Source of the DNA: Zygnema cylindricum
Lineage: Eukaryota; Streptophyta; Zygnematophyceae; Zygnematales; Zygnemataceae
Reading direction: 5' to 3'
DNA: 38,079 nt
Assembly (NCBI GenBank): GCA_037447655.1
Contig: JBBHKE010000946.1
Span: 64,001-102,079, forward strand
Shown here: positions 1 to 9,860 of the stretch, piece after piece
Numbering within the stretch: position 1 is the stretch's first letter
Layout: the number at the start of each line of letters is the position of its first letter
Made by a program: the position numbers and the translations under genes
Notes under the pieces: model-generated
What the model was told of the DNA's origin: nothing
The model's database searches: none
The model's input: only the letters and a program-made list of their open reading frames with translations

Positions 1-1278
1 TACTGTTTGCTACTCCAACAGCATGCACCGGATCCAATTTGCAACACATATCTAGTTGTACACTGCCTTAAAGCCACGTCCCCATAATTGGCATCACTCC
101 AAGTAGTGATGTCAGTGTGCTCCCCTCCCAAATGCAACCACAATTCCCTTGTTCCCACCAAATATCTCATCACCCTTTTGGCTGCTTCCCAGTCTTTCTT
201 CCTAGGCTCCTTTATATTCCTACTAAGGACTCCTACAGCTGCACCTATGTTTGGACGAGTACAGTTCATAAAGTAAATTAAACTGCCAACAATTTGGAGA
301 TATGGAATTCTTTCCATAAACCTCTTTTCTTCCTCATCTATCTCATCATTCAATATCAATATTCCTCCCTCTTCACTCCCCTCTGATATTTTCTTTAGAT
401 CCATGGGAGTAGTGCATCCATTTGCTTTTTCCATCTTAAACTTTTCTAGCATATTACCAATAACGTTCTTTTGGGTGAGTCTTATAATTTTGTTTCCTCT
501 ATCCCTCTCCATTTGAATCCCCAAAATATACCTTGCTTCACCAAGGTCTTTTATGTCAAACCGGCTTCTTAGATCATGTTTTAGTTTGTTAATCTTATCT
601 AAAGAATTGCTTAAGACTAACAAACCATCCACATAAATAGCAATAAATATCACTCCATTCTCATCCTTGAATAGATATATGGAATGATCTGAACTAATTC
701 TGATGTACCCGAAACCGGTCAAAAATTCTTCCAACTTAATGTTCCATTGCCATCGGGCCTGCTTAAGGCCATAAAGTGATTTTATCAGCTTGCATACCTT
801 GCTTTCTTCTCCATTTTCCACAAAACCTTACGGTTGCTTCATGTAGATTTATTCTTCTAACTCTCCCTGTACGAAGGCGATCTTAATATCCATCTGGTGT
901 ACATCGATATCCTCTACTGCGGCTAAATTTAAAAGGATTCTGACAGAAGGGAATCTACGGCTAAACATAAAAGGATTCTGACACTAGGGAATCTGAGTAC
1001 GGGTGCAAAGGTTTTTCATAGTCTATTCCTTCTTTATGAGTATAACCTTTAGCAACCAACCTAGCTTTGTACCTTTCAATGGTATTATATGGGTTTAGTT
1101 TTAGTTTAAAAACCCACTTACACCCAATTGGTTTCCGGTCCGAGGGACAATCTACCAACTCCCATGCATAGGCTTCCATGATGGAAGCCATTTCTTCATT
1201 TATAGCCGTGATCCACCGGCTACTCTCTAGGGTATTTATGGCCTCTAAGCATGTCCGAGGTTCATCTGGATGCGACAT
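1..1278 (-). pseudogene. Copia RT/RNase H (RVT_2), broken, element A
   Basis: The first block (1278-961) opens with ITAINEEMASIMEAYAWELV and GCKWVFKLKLNP, then YKARLVAKGYTHKEGIDYEK, the start of a copia RVT_2 domain. The frame breaks near 961 and resumes in another frame with VRILLNLAAVEDIDVHQMDI, SLYGLKQAR and GYIRISSDHSIYLF. The catalytic box near 624-640 reads YVDGLLV where active enzymes have YVDD, so one of the metal-binding aspartates is replaced by glycine. Further on are EARYILGIQMERDRGNKI and SLIYFMNCTRPN, followed by the start of RNase H (TTWSDANYGD) at the window edge. A stop also interrupts the stretch between about 790 and 880. A relic, not a functional enzyme. Confidence 0.92.
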
Positions 1279-1601
1279 CTTTGTGAGTTGGTTGTTTTTT
1301 TGCTGTTCTTAAAGTCGTTTACTACTTCTTCTTCCTCCTTCAAAATTTGAAGGCGATATGGAAGGCATCCTCGGGTTCCATTTCGGAATATCTTCAGCTC
1401 CCCTATCTTCCAATTCCGATGCCTCATCAAGCTCCTCATCCCTTTCCACTTCATATTGTGGTGTTACCTCGGTTTTTCTTCTTTCCTCCTCTTTTGGTAG
1501 TTCTGCAAATTTTTATTTTTCCCCCTCTTTTTCTTCATTTCCAAAGTGAAGGTATGAAAACTAATCTGATTCAAATCTGATTTTTACTTCTTTATTACAT
1601 T
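1279..1601 (-). other. Low-identity integrase-RT spacer of element A
   Basis: This Ser/Glu-rich spacer between the integrase C-terminus and RT is normally poorly conserved in copia polyproteins. On the minus strand it reads as short acidic stretches (for example EEEEVVNDF) in shifted frames. The plus strand is pyrimidine-rich with TTC/TCC runs, which produces misleading plus-strand ORFs. No separate gene is seen. Confidence 0.6.
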
Positions 1602-2549
1602 TCATGGATCAATGGACTTTACTTCCTTCATCACCACTATGTGTTTTACCAAAATGAAATCTCTCTTTTTTAAGTCATACACTCGATATCCTTTTCTGCT
1701 CTCATCATATCCTACAAGATATCCTGCTTTCCCTCTTCGTTCAAGTTTCCATTTAGTCTTATTGGAATCCAAACTGTAGAATTGACTTCCGAACACTCTC
1801 AAACTAGACAAATCTAGCTTTCTTCGTGTCCACCTCTCATATGGAGTTTCCTTTTTATTTGCTGAAGTTAGGACTCTTTTTTTGATGTAGTTAGCATAAT
1901 TCATAGACTCGTCCCAAAATTGCAATCGTATCCTCTCATCACTTAGCATACTTTTAGACATATCCCCTAAAGTTGTATTTACTCTTTTTGCTACTCCGTT
2001 TTGTTTCGGATTATAAGGAACCGTTTTCTCATGATGAATTGTTTATTCTTTAAGAAATTCCTCAAATTCCCTTGAGGTGTATTCTTTCCCATTATCACTA
2101 CTTATCTCTTTTATTGAGGTTTCATGTAATTTTTCACTCCAAACTTTGTATTCTTTGAAACATCTCAATACCTCTAACTTATGTGTGAGGAAGTATACCT
2201 TAGTGTATCTAGACCAATCATCTGTGATGGTTAACATCCATCTCTTCCCTCCATGTGAAGTATACCTAGCAGGTCCCCAAACATTAGTGTGAATTAGATC
2301 TAGTACTTTCTCTCTCCTAAAGGTGGTTGCCTTTGGGAATGGAAGTCTATGAATCTTCCCTTGGGCACATCCATTGCAATCATCTGAGGTCTCGTCATCC
2401 TCAAATGTGATACCATCCACTATCCCATTTTTCTTCATTTTCTTTAATCTATCTAGATGCACATGCCCCAATATTTTGTGCCAAAGCATCATATCACTTG
2501 CACACGAGTGAAAAACACTCTTTTCATTACAGAGTACAATTCTGAACAT
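1602..2549 (-). pseudogene. Copia integrase, broken, element A
   Basis: Minus-strand block 2549-2043 starts in the pre-integrase zinc domain: MLWHKILGHVHLDRLKKM (His pair) and then CNGCAQGKIH (Cys pair). It continues into the rve core with first Asp in TITDDWSRYTKVYF and second Asp in SSDNGKEYTS. A TAA at 2043-2045 stops the frame. The homology goes on through PKQNGVAKRVN, where the catalytic Glu of the usual NGVxER motif is replaced by Lys, and into block 1961-1602. That block holds ANYIKKRVLTS, ETPYERWT, LRVFGSQFYSLD and GYDESRKGYRVYD. Two breaks and a lost catalytic residue make it non-functional. Confidence 0.92.
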
Positions 2550-3123
2550 TCCTTGACTACTCTTCTCAGCTATGAAATAAACCTATTTATCAAAACTTCC
2601 TGTGAAAATTCCTTTCCTAGTTCTTGTTTCATACTCCTTTTCATCTAGGACGGTTGTGGAGACTAGGTTTTTGTAAAGCTGTGTAATTTAAAGAACATCT
2701 GAGAGTGTTATAATTGAGGCTTTTCCATCAACTAGAACCTTTAAGTCGACAGATCGAACAAGAGGCTTTTCCATCAACTAGAACCTTTAAGTCGACAGAT
2801 CGAACAAGACTAGTGGTTTCTACTCTACCATCTCCGTACTCTATCTCAACTGTTGCGATCTTCCTCAGTTTAGTAAACCACCTCTTTTCGTTGCACATAT
2901 GCATTGAGGCTCCTAAGTCTATAATCCACCCATCCTCGGGTAGATCCCTCTTACCTTCGAAAGCACACTTTTGTCACCGTGGAATGTAGACATGCTTCTC
3001 AGTGGTTTTCGAATTGAGAAGAAGTTCCTCAAGCTCTTCTACCGGTTCGGCCGCATCCTCCTTATCCTCATCATGACATTGAGTCAAGAAGGCCTTTTTC
3101 TTTCCTCCATCATTTGAGGTTTC
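2550..3123 (-). pseudogene. Copia protease region, broken, element A
   Basis: On the minus strand the region after the inserted LTR reads TSNDGGKKKAFLTQ, an acidic DEDKEDAAEPVEEL linker, then a stop near 2974. After the stop comes FEGKRDLPEDGWIIDLGASM, the aspartic protease active-site loop. Copia proteases normally have D-[ST]-G-A; here the second position is Leu. Downstream, a 46-bp tandem duplication (2716-2807) adds a further frameshift before the pre-integrase domain. The order (Lys/Glu-rich linker, DxGAS loop, HHCC domain) matches intact element-B homologues. Confidence 0.85.
2716..2807. repeat. 46-bp exact tandem duplication in protease of element A
   Basis: Copies at 2716-2761 and 2762-2807 are identical; each begins gaggcttttccatcaac. 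Because 46 is 3n+1, the second copy shifts the pol frame. It postdates the element's coding life and lies in the protease/pre-integrase part. Confidence 0.95.
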
Positions 3124-5059
3124 TGTTGTTTTTGAAATGTTAGTTTTGTGCGTACGCCACATTTTTTGCGCACGCGACGTTTTGTGCGTAGATTATTACC
3201 GTAAATAATGTGGTGGTACAAATGTAGGTTCGGATGGATTTGTGGATTTGGGGGAGTAATTGCACGTTTGGAATTAAAGGGACGTAAGGGAGTAATTGAG
3301 TAGCACGGAATACGTTTGCAAATGGACGGTGGATCGCGAAGTGATCCGATGTGAAATGTAAAAAATGTTGTATATGTACGCCGCCAGTACGGAGCTCCTT
3401 ATTTAGACACGTGTACTTTATTTGCGACAGGCGCATTTATTGCAAAAGGACGCAGGTTTAGTATGGAAAAGATTCTGAAGGTATGGTTTAATTTTGGCAA
3501 GTAGTCCGTGTTGTTCTGAGACAAGTGCTGGTACTGAAGATGAAGAAGATGCAGCAGTAGTCATCGTAGAACAAATCAAGAGAGGAAGCTTCCACAAATA
3601 CCGATGGCTGAACAGAAACTTTGACAGACTATAACTTTCAGAAAAATGCTCCAAACGTCCTGATAATTTGCCACAATGTAAATAACATACAAAGGAACAC
3701 ACACACAAAGTTTCAATCAATTCCGCTCACAAATCTGTGAGATATGTAGAAATGAAATTACATAAAACTGAATGTACAGTTTTCATATCATTTGTTCCTA
3801 AAAATCAAATTCACTAAGTCCTACTTTTATACACCGAAACTACACTAAGCTGTACGGAGGCATTCCAGCCGTACATCTAACATTCTATCACAAATATTTA
3901 CACCGAAGTTCAGACAACGTAAAGTGATAATGATCTAGTCACGCCTCGTCACTATTTGTTGGCGGCGGCTATCAGCGGTCCGATTAGAGGATTTGGCACC
4001 GTAGAATTGACTTCACGAAGTCCAGTGGTCCTACCGAATTTCCGTACGTCCACGGAGGACATACTCACGCATTCTCCCAAGTGACGACACGTGTCCCAAG
4101 TGTGAATGAACCGTGAACTCCCAACTTCACTGTCACACTAATTTCGGTAAGTACTGAACCGAACTCAACCAAAAATAGCTTAAGTCCTAAACAGTTCTCT
4201 CTCACAGCTGAGGCATAAAGAGGACTAAAGCTTTCTAAAAACAACAGTCTGTGGTATATTTGGAGGGTGGACGACGTCCGCCGATATTTTTGAAAGGATC
4301 ACAATTTGAATGACATGTTATCAAGAGGACCGTACTTATGCTATTTGGGTTCACTACATCGTTTTATCTCTAGGTGACTAAGCAAGTTGTCGTCTAGTAC
4401 GCCGATTTTACGAAGGTGTCGGTGTAAATATTTGATTTAACATTGATTTGTCTTTTTGTGAATTAGGCATGAGTGTAGATCCATTTATTCTGACAAACCT
4501 TGAATTATTTGGGTATACTCACAGTAATTTAAGTAGATGGTAGATTACGTACAACTGGTATTCCTCCGTACATTTAGTAGTGAGCTTGAGTTTATATATT
4601 GTAGGACTTAGTCATTTCAGGACGAAGGAATTTTCTGTACCAAAAACTGTTTATGATCATTTTTGGTAATTTTGTCTGAGTATTGCTCTCAGATTTGCCG
4701 GCAAAATTATGTGAAATTTTGCATGTATATTTCTCCTTGTATTTTCTACATTGCCACAGATTTGCAGACCTATTGTGTGTCTGGTCTGTGTGTATCTTTA
4801 TTGTGAATTTGTCGGTTTTATCATAGGTCTGGCAGACTGTTTTTTTGAAACTTTGACTAGATGATATGATCACTTTGTTTATTATTTTTGTCTAAAACTT
4901 TATGAGGTTATTTTCTAGCTTAGAAAATATTTGTGTTTGTAGTTTTAGCTCGTTTTGTTATTTTTGTAGAATTATGTGTTGATTCAAAGTAGGTTGTTTT
5001 TTGGTAGTCTGTGGTGCATCCAAGGGTAAATCCATGGCTGAAAATGGCTATGGACAACA
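3124..5059 (-). mobile_element. Solo LTR of family C nested in element A, long form
   Basis: On the minus strand the 1936-bp insert starts TGTTGTCCATAGCC and ends CAAAAACAACA, so it has the TG...CA ends of an LTR with 6-bp inverted termini. The flanks are GAAA at the start and GAAAC at the end, readable as a 5-bp target duplication with one base lost. Its first ~700 bp and last ~300 bp match the insert at 11689-12986 in element B. The middle (about 3437-4380) is absent from that copy. It contains an inverted pair of modules (about 3740-3935 against 4380-4640) sharing ACTAAGTCCTAC and GTACGGAGGCATTCCAGCCG. A start-like run near 3570 (MTTAASSSSS) ending in gaacaaca resembles the 3' end of the element-B LTR. 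The last 60 bp hold ~19-bp repeats of the GCGTACGCACAAAACGT type. Confidence 0.78.
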
Positions 5060-5064
5060 TTTCT

Positions 5065-6084
5065 CTATCCATCTTTCAATCGAAGATCTACAAGTTTGAC
5101 ACAATCTGCCATATAGTGTCCTGGTTTCTTGCAGAAATGACATAGTCCTTCTCGAATAGTTCCTCTCCTCTGTTGATCAAATCTGCCACAACCCTTGTCC
5201 TCTTCCTCCAAAGTGTCGATATGGATGTTTCCCTTTCTCCTCATCAATCTTCCTCCAATCAGATCCTGCAGCCAATGCTTGAACACTTGGTCTCCCTCTC
5301 CTAAGTTATAAGGTGCTTTCTTTTTCTAAAATCATTCCCACTGTATCATCCTAGTTCCAATTACTATCTCCTATATCTTGCAGCCGGTTAATGATATTCT
5401 CATACTCTTCGGGTAACTTCATAATCAAGGTGTTTACTCTTTATCTCTCAAACCATGAGTTACCTGCACTCTCTAGTTCTCCAAATAAAGCTCCTAGATC
5501 ATTACAATAATTGTTCATGCTTCCTCCCTTATAAGTAAAGGCTGTAATCATATTTTTTGCCAACTGTTGCTGCTGCAAAGATCCACTCTTATATTTGTTA
5601 ACTAATGATGTCCAAATCTAAGATGAATACCTAACATGCATAAGGAGAATAGCAATAGACTTCACTACAGTTTTGAGAATTAAGAGTTTAGCAACCTTGT
5701 CTTTATAGTTCCACTTTTCATATTCTGACCGCTCAGTCTGACCCACTGTCACAGTTGCCTATCACAGTTGCCTAGTGGTGCTGCTGCTGGTATCGTCTAT
5801 GGCAAGGTTGTCACTCAAGGTGCAGAACCTCCTTTTTCTCCTTCCATGACAATCTCCTCGCCTTCCTCGTCATCGTCATTGGTGATGGTGGCAGTTTTTT
5901 TGGCTATTGAGGTGGTGGAGATGCCAAAGTAGCGTGTTCCTCCAAACCCAGGTGGAGATAGGCAATGGATTTCTCCAGACACTATGCCCCATAGATGCTT
6001 CTAAAAAATTTCCCCCTCCATCATCATTTCCCAATAAAGAAAGTCTGATCCATCAAATATGGGCACCCTAGATGGTGGGCCCAT
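5065..6084 (-). pseudogene. Copia gag with CCHC zinc knuckle, broken, element A
   Basis: The frame opens at an ATG (6084-6082) lying inside the primer binding site and runs MGPPSRVPIFDGSDFLYW, the usual copia gag start with its FDG...YW signature. A TAG follows within ~30 codons. Middle parts survive as EYEKWNYKDKVAKLLIL, LVNKYKSGSLQQQQLAKNMI and MKLPEEYENIINRLQD with stops between. The C-terminal piece (5286-5065) carries CHFCKKPGHYMADC, a perfect CX2CX4HX4C nucleic-acid-binding knuckle, after a basic GGRLMRRKGN stretch. The family-C LTR begins immediately downstream at 5059. In a live element Gag would form the particle and bind template RNA; this copy cannot. Confidence 0.85.
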
Positions 6085-6087
6085 AAC
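6074..6087 (-). promoter_or_regulatory. Primer binding site, half initiator tRNA-Met type, element A
   Basis: The minus strand reads GTTATGGGCCCACC, the exact complement of the anticodon-arm sequence GGTGGGCCCATAAC of plant initiator tRNA-Met as I remember it. This matches the Drosophila copia mode, where reverse transcription is primed by a cleaved half-tRNA rather than the 3' CCA end. The LTR would end at TGCA one base upstream. The ATG in the site is the complement of the CAU anticodon and begins the gag frame. Confidence 0.75.
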
Positions 6088-6088
6088 G

Positions 6089-6420
6089 TGCAATTATGTG
6101 GTCTCCATTGACCCACAAAATGGGCAACCTATATAAAGCCTCTAGGATAATATTTGCCCCTTTCACTTTCCCACTGAATAAGTGCCACCCAGGCCCACAA
6201 ATATTCTGACGATCCTCACCTTTGTGAGGACCCGACTCCCCTGAGCCGAACGCAAAAAGAATCACTGAATTGAATTTGCTCCCCTGAGCAGTAAGTTATG
6301 GCTGGCAAAGATAACCTTTATAGTTACAAGCTCTTTTACAGAGAGGTACCTAAATTTCACTAAGTCCTAGGCTTTCTACTCACGTCTACCTACTACTAAA
6401 CCTAGTCCAATAAAAACATT
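6089..6420 (-). mobile_element. 3' end of the 5' LTR of element A (outer boundary unresolved)
   Basis: Directly upstream (minus strand) of the primer binding site the sequence ends ATAATTGCA, a TG...CA-type terminus. A good TATA box (GCTTTATATAGG on the minus strand, near 6131-6142) lies about 45 bp before it, as expected for an LTR promoter. The LTR runs rightward from here, but the matching 3' LTR is outside the window. The start (possibly TGTACTACACAATG near 6420) and the target duplication therefore cannot be fixed. Confidence 0.5.
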
Positions 6421-6764
6421 GTGTAGTACAAAAAGGTACAGTGGCCAATGTACTTATTATACGACTATTGTACGACATGGCCTTGGAGGTGACGCTTGTC
6501 AAATGAGGAGCCATGGTTCCTCCTCCCATTTTCCTCGGTATCGAATAATGTGGCGCCACGTGGCATCGCGTGACGTTATCTCTAAAGGCTGCCAAAAAGC
6601 TCATTCCTGGTGGCGGCTGCAACGATGGTGTCCGATCAATTAAATTTACATGGTGCAGATTCGCGTCTGTGCATGAATTGTTTCATATACGCCTCTTCGT
6701 CAAATTGGTTTGATTCAGCCAATGTGTCAAAAGCTAAGTAGTTACAGAACATCATAAGTGTATC
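6421..6764. other. Intergenic, no gene recognised
   Basis: Short ORFs on both strands have no recognisable motifs and overlap each other. A G-box-like palindrome (GCCACGTGGC) is near 6554-6563. The outer part of the element-A LTR may reach into this stretch. Confidence 0.5.
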
Positions 6765-6935
6765 TTTTCGACAACGCCTTTGGTTAGGGCATGTGGCTAT
6801 ATTGAGTCCGTAGGTCACAAGTTAAAATCTCTTTTTGGACACTTGTTTTGGTAAAAATGCTTCCTTCTGTAGTCTGCCACCACTCAATAAGGTGACAGCC
6901 ATGGCGTGTCTTTGATCCTCTCTCTCTCTCTTTAG
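6765..6935 (+). mobile_element. Possible tRNA-derived SINE remnant
   Basis: The stretch reads tggttagggcatgtggc (an A-box-like element of a pol III promoter) and, about 30 bp on, aggtcacaagttaaaatct (a B-box-like GGTNNNNRGTTNAAATC). It ends in a CTCTCTCTCTCTTT tail near 6920. This arrangement is typical of plant SINEs. No target duplication could be identified and the boxes are degenerate, so the call is tentative. Confidence 0.33.
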
Positions 6936-7427
6936 AGTCTAACTAAATTAGAGAAGTGAACTATTAATTACCTTATTGTAACAATAGAAAAAGAGCATTG
7001 AAGCAATGGAAAAAGGTCAGAAAACATAACCCATAAAAATAATCATTTGATTACAAAACTATCATAGAAAAGGAAACATGGAAGGAATGGAAAAAAGAAT
7101 TCAGGATAATATATTCAAATAATCACCATAAAAAACATCAACAAACATAGACTGAAAAAAATATTGCCATAAAAAAACAAACATGGAAAAAACTGTGATG
7201 TATACAATGAAAGTGAACTAAACTAAAAAATCATATTGAAATCTCCACTTGTAGATCCTTTTGAAGACAGTCAATTTCTAAAACACACACTCAAAAGAGA
7301 ACATAAAATACCTTAAGATCAATATATATATAAGAGAACTTTGTTCGCCTTTTTGGAAACCCTTATATAGGCGATGTGTCTGTCTCGATTTTTTTCTGTC
7401 CGTCCGCAGTACGGACGGTTGTAACGC
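6936..7427. other. A-rich intergenic DNA
   Basis: Strongly A-rich plus strand with loosely repeated ACATGGAAGGAATGGAAAAA-type phrases (about 7010-7200) and no ORF of note. Nothing else is recognised. Confidence 0.6.
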
Positions 7428-7429
7428 TA

Positions 7430-7969
7430 CACCGCACATCGTTATTAGTGTCAAAGTTTAAATAGTGTGGAAGTAAATATACCGTCATTGACGCTAATTA
7501 AGAATTTTTTATTTTTTTTTTAAAAGGTGTATTCTAATTTCGGCATTTATGCTAATTTGGGAACAACAAAAATGGAATATTCGTTGTACGATTATATACA
7601 TTAATATATGTATCCGTACAAAATATTAAAAATCGTACGCCGTCGTGAAATTTATATATCCGTACATGTAAGACTAATTTACGTGTCAGAACAATCCCGT
7701 TTTTTTAGCGCACGATCCTATGGGTGCGCGTCTGATTTAACTCATTTTTTGTAAAATTTTCACTTGAAAAGGTACATTTGTGTACGGTCTGACATCGACC
7801 GTACACCACACTATTTAGATATTATTGTAATTCGTCCTTTACGCTATTTTTGTACGGTTCCTTAATTAACGTCAAGGAAAAATTAAAATCATGTATCCTA
7901 TTTGAGGAAAAAAATCAAAATTTTTAGAACCCAAATTAGTGTCGTTGACACTAATAACGATGCGCGTTG
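7430..7969. mobile_element. TA-flanked MITE, long subfamily, copy E1
   Basis: The left end CACCGCACATCGTTATTAGT and right end (reverse complement) CAACGCGCATCGTTATTAGT form a terminal inverted repeat of about 30 bp, each flanked by TA (7428-7429, 7970-7971). It has no coding capacity. The internal sequence is homologous to E6 at 27420-27978, including the palindrome ACGGTC...GACCGT followed by CCACACTATTTA (7784-7815). The TA target and terminal repeats suggest a Tc1/mariner-type non-autonomous element. No transposase source is in the window. Confidence 0.82.
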
Positions 7970-8165
7970 TAGCGTTGCCGTGTGTCGCGATACAGATCGC
8001 CGTACGGCTAGCACAGCGTAGCGTTGCCGTGCGTCGCGGTACAGACTGATGTACGGCTCGCACAATGTACCGTTGCGGTGCGTCGCGGTACAGATCGCCG
8101 TACGGCTGACACAATGTAGCGTTGTCGTGCGTCGCGGTACAGACTGCCGTACTGATAGCACAATT
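7970..8165. repeat. 49-bp minisatellite, four copies
   Basis: Units start at 7970, 8019, 8068 and 8117, each beginning TAgcgttg and containing tgcgtcgcggtacaga. They are CpG-rich and about 85-90 percent alike by eye. The array begins exactly at the right-hand TA of MITE E1. It yields long but meaningless minus-strand ORFs because 49 is 3n+1. Confidence 0.93.
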
Positions 8166-8241
8166 TAAAGTTTCCAACAGTCCCCAGTACAGACTACCGA
8201 CCGTACCGGCCCCTAAAATAATCTCGTTAAAACTTAAAAAG

Positions 8242-9100
8242 CATAGAGGTACCAAACGTACGGATTTTCACTTTTTTAAAATGCGTTAATTATTTAAGAT
8301 TTTTAAATTTTCGTTAAAATTGTATACTTTTCGTGTACAAAATAAGTACGGACAAAACGTACGAAAATCAGAAAAAGGTTGAAAAAAGAAATCGATACAC
8401 ATTCGCATGTTTTTAGGGTAGCCGTAAAAGTCTCTGTTCACATATTCGATGCCTGAATATGTGAGAACATGTTAGCGCTATTTTCCTTCGTCTTTATGAC
8501 TTGGAATCAAATATGCGTACGATTTTCCGTGCGACGCACTCAATTTCCACTGTCGACGTCTTCAATAGACATTTATTTTGTACGTCTGTACAAAATAATA
8601 ACAAGCTTTAGTACGGATTGATATTTTGTATGCTACAATATTTAAAAGCATTCAAATTAGTAACTAACGTTATTTGAACAGTATCAATATTTGAGTACGA
8701 TTTTCCGTGCGACGCACTCAATTTTCGCTGTCGACGCCATTACCTGACAGTCGGACACTTATTTTGTACGTCTTTGTGAAATAATGGGCAGTTTAAGTAC
8801 CGATTTACATATTTCGTTCATTACACTATCTAAAAATATGCGATGCAAGGCCAGCAAAAGCCGCGAAAGCCGCTAGAAAATCTTTCATGGAAGATATAAT
8901 AATAAACCCGGTACTTTTATACATGAACATATGCCCTAAGTTGTAGTAATAGTTTGGATTAAATAATGTTTATTTTATATTTTATTATGAAGTTAAAGTC
9001 GGTCAACGCATTTTATTTTTTTTTGCATTTGTTCCTTGCGCATTTATCATTATTTTTTCGACGTTTTATGCGTGCTTTTAAAACGCTTGGTACCTCTATG
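8242..9100. mobile_element. TIR element, CATAGAGGTACC family, copy 1
   Basis: The left end CATAGAGGTACCAAACGT and right end (reverse complement) CATAGAGGTACCAAGCGT match at 17 of 18 positions. The interior is non-coding. It holds a 178-bp tandem duplication (8517-8694, then 8695 to about 8870) with repeated TTTTCCGTGCGACGCACTCA and TTATTTTGTACGTCT. Flanks are ttaaaaag (left) and gttgaaag (right), possibly a degraded 8-bp target duplication, which would fit a hAT-like element. A second, rearranged copy lies in opposite orientation near 28104-28900. Confidence 0.72.
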
Positions 9101-9108
9101 GTTGAAAG

Positions 9109-9384
9109 CATAGTTCAAAAGTAGGCATTTTTATGGTAGGCCTTTGGTCGACCCCTTTATCTTAAGTTGTGTTATGGGCTTTTCATGTGATCTTCTTAGA
9201 TCGCAACTTTGATTAGCGACAGTCCGATCATCCGAATTTGACGGTGTAAGTAAAAAAAATTGGTCTGAATGTTTTAATTGGTCCGAATAGGTCCGAATAT
9301 AATATGGGTCTTAAGGTCATATTGTGTGTTTTGCATACAATAGACATATTGTACGGGCCTACTTTCACCTACTTTGGAACAATG
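9109..9384. mobile_element. TIR MITE, CATAGTTCAAAAGTAGG family, copy 1
   Basis: The 276-bp element has ends CATAGTTCAAAAGTAGG and, reversed, CATTGTTCCAAAGTAGG. It is flanked by GTTGAAAG (9101-9108) and GTTAAAAG (9385-9392), an 8-bp target duplication with one mismatch. It is homologous along its whole length to the copy at 22923-23211. It abuts the right end of the preceding TIR element, so its target was that element's 8-bp flank. An 8-bp duplication points to a hAT-type transposase; none is encoded. Confidence 0.85.
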
Positions 9385-9392
9385 GTTAAAAG

Positions 9393-9855
9393 TAAGTGCG
9401 GTCTGCCAAAAGTGGCGCATAGCGTGCAGATTGCGACAAGCTCAAGCCATAGATGTCCCGTGCGCATATTACGCACGAAATAAACGCGCCAATACTACGC
9501 AGGCTACGCATTCAACGATGAAAAAAATGATATTAAATGCGTACCTGACTATGTAGCAGAACATTTTCGTACATTTCCTGACAATGTCCATACATTTTCA
9601 CACCTTTTAGGGTTATTTAAGGGATTTTTTGGGCTTTAGAGTACATTACCTTACATTCCGTATGTTCGAGTATAAATGCCCCACACTTTTCATACATGTA
9701 CGTACATCATCCGTAGTTTCCGTACGTGTTAGGATTATATATTATAGGGTTTGCAGGGTACATTTCCGTACATTCCCGTATATTTCAGTAAAGTTGCGCT
9801 ACACTTTTCGTACATTTACGTACAGTGGTCGTACATTTTTGTACATATTAGGGTA
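9393..9855. repeat. Degenerate CGTACATTT-type array, left part
   Basis: From about 9545 the sequence is a loose array of CGTACATTTCC/CGTACATTACC phrases mixed with TTTAGGGTT runs. The same type of sequence resumes at 18310 after element B, so B was inserted into one array. The first 150 bp (9393-9545) is non-repetitive and has no recognised gene. Confidence 0.7.
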
Positions 9856-9860
9856 ATTAT

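Larger units (their letters stand above)
1..6088 (-). mobile_element. Ty1/copia retrotransposon A, degenerate, runs off the left edge
   Basis: Read on the minus strand, the order is primer binding site, gag with CCHC knuckle, aspartic protease, integrase, reverse transcriptase, RNase H. Integrase before RT is the diagnostic copia order. Homologous blocks lie in every minus-strand frame but are cut by stops and frameshifts, so the copy is dead. A foreign LTR (3124-5059) splits gag from protease. The RNase H end and the 3' LTR lie outside the window. The gag start (GPPSRVPIF then DGSDFLYW) aligns with that of element B (GLSSRIHIF then LGEKYAYW), so A and B are related families, although I see no clear similarity between their LTRs. 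Confidence 0.93.

Noticed and set aside
3124-3436. Shared gag-protease sequence in A and B as inherited copia sequence
   Set aside because: Different target duplications and different insertion points show two separate insertions.
7970-8165. CRISPR-like array of regularly spaced repeats
   Set aside because: The units are contiguous 49-mers with no unique spacers, and the context is eukaryotic.
7872-8255. Minus-strand ORFs with repeated CTATHDNATL and RQSVPRRT phrases
   Set aside because: Produced by the 49-bp minisatellite, which reads open in more than one frame.
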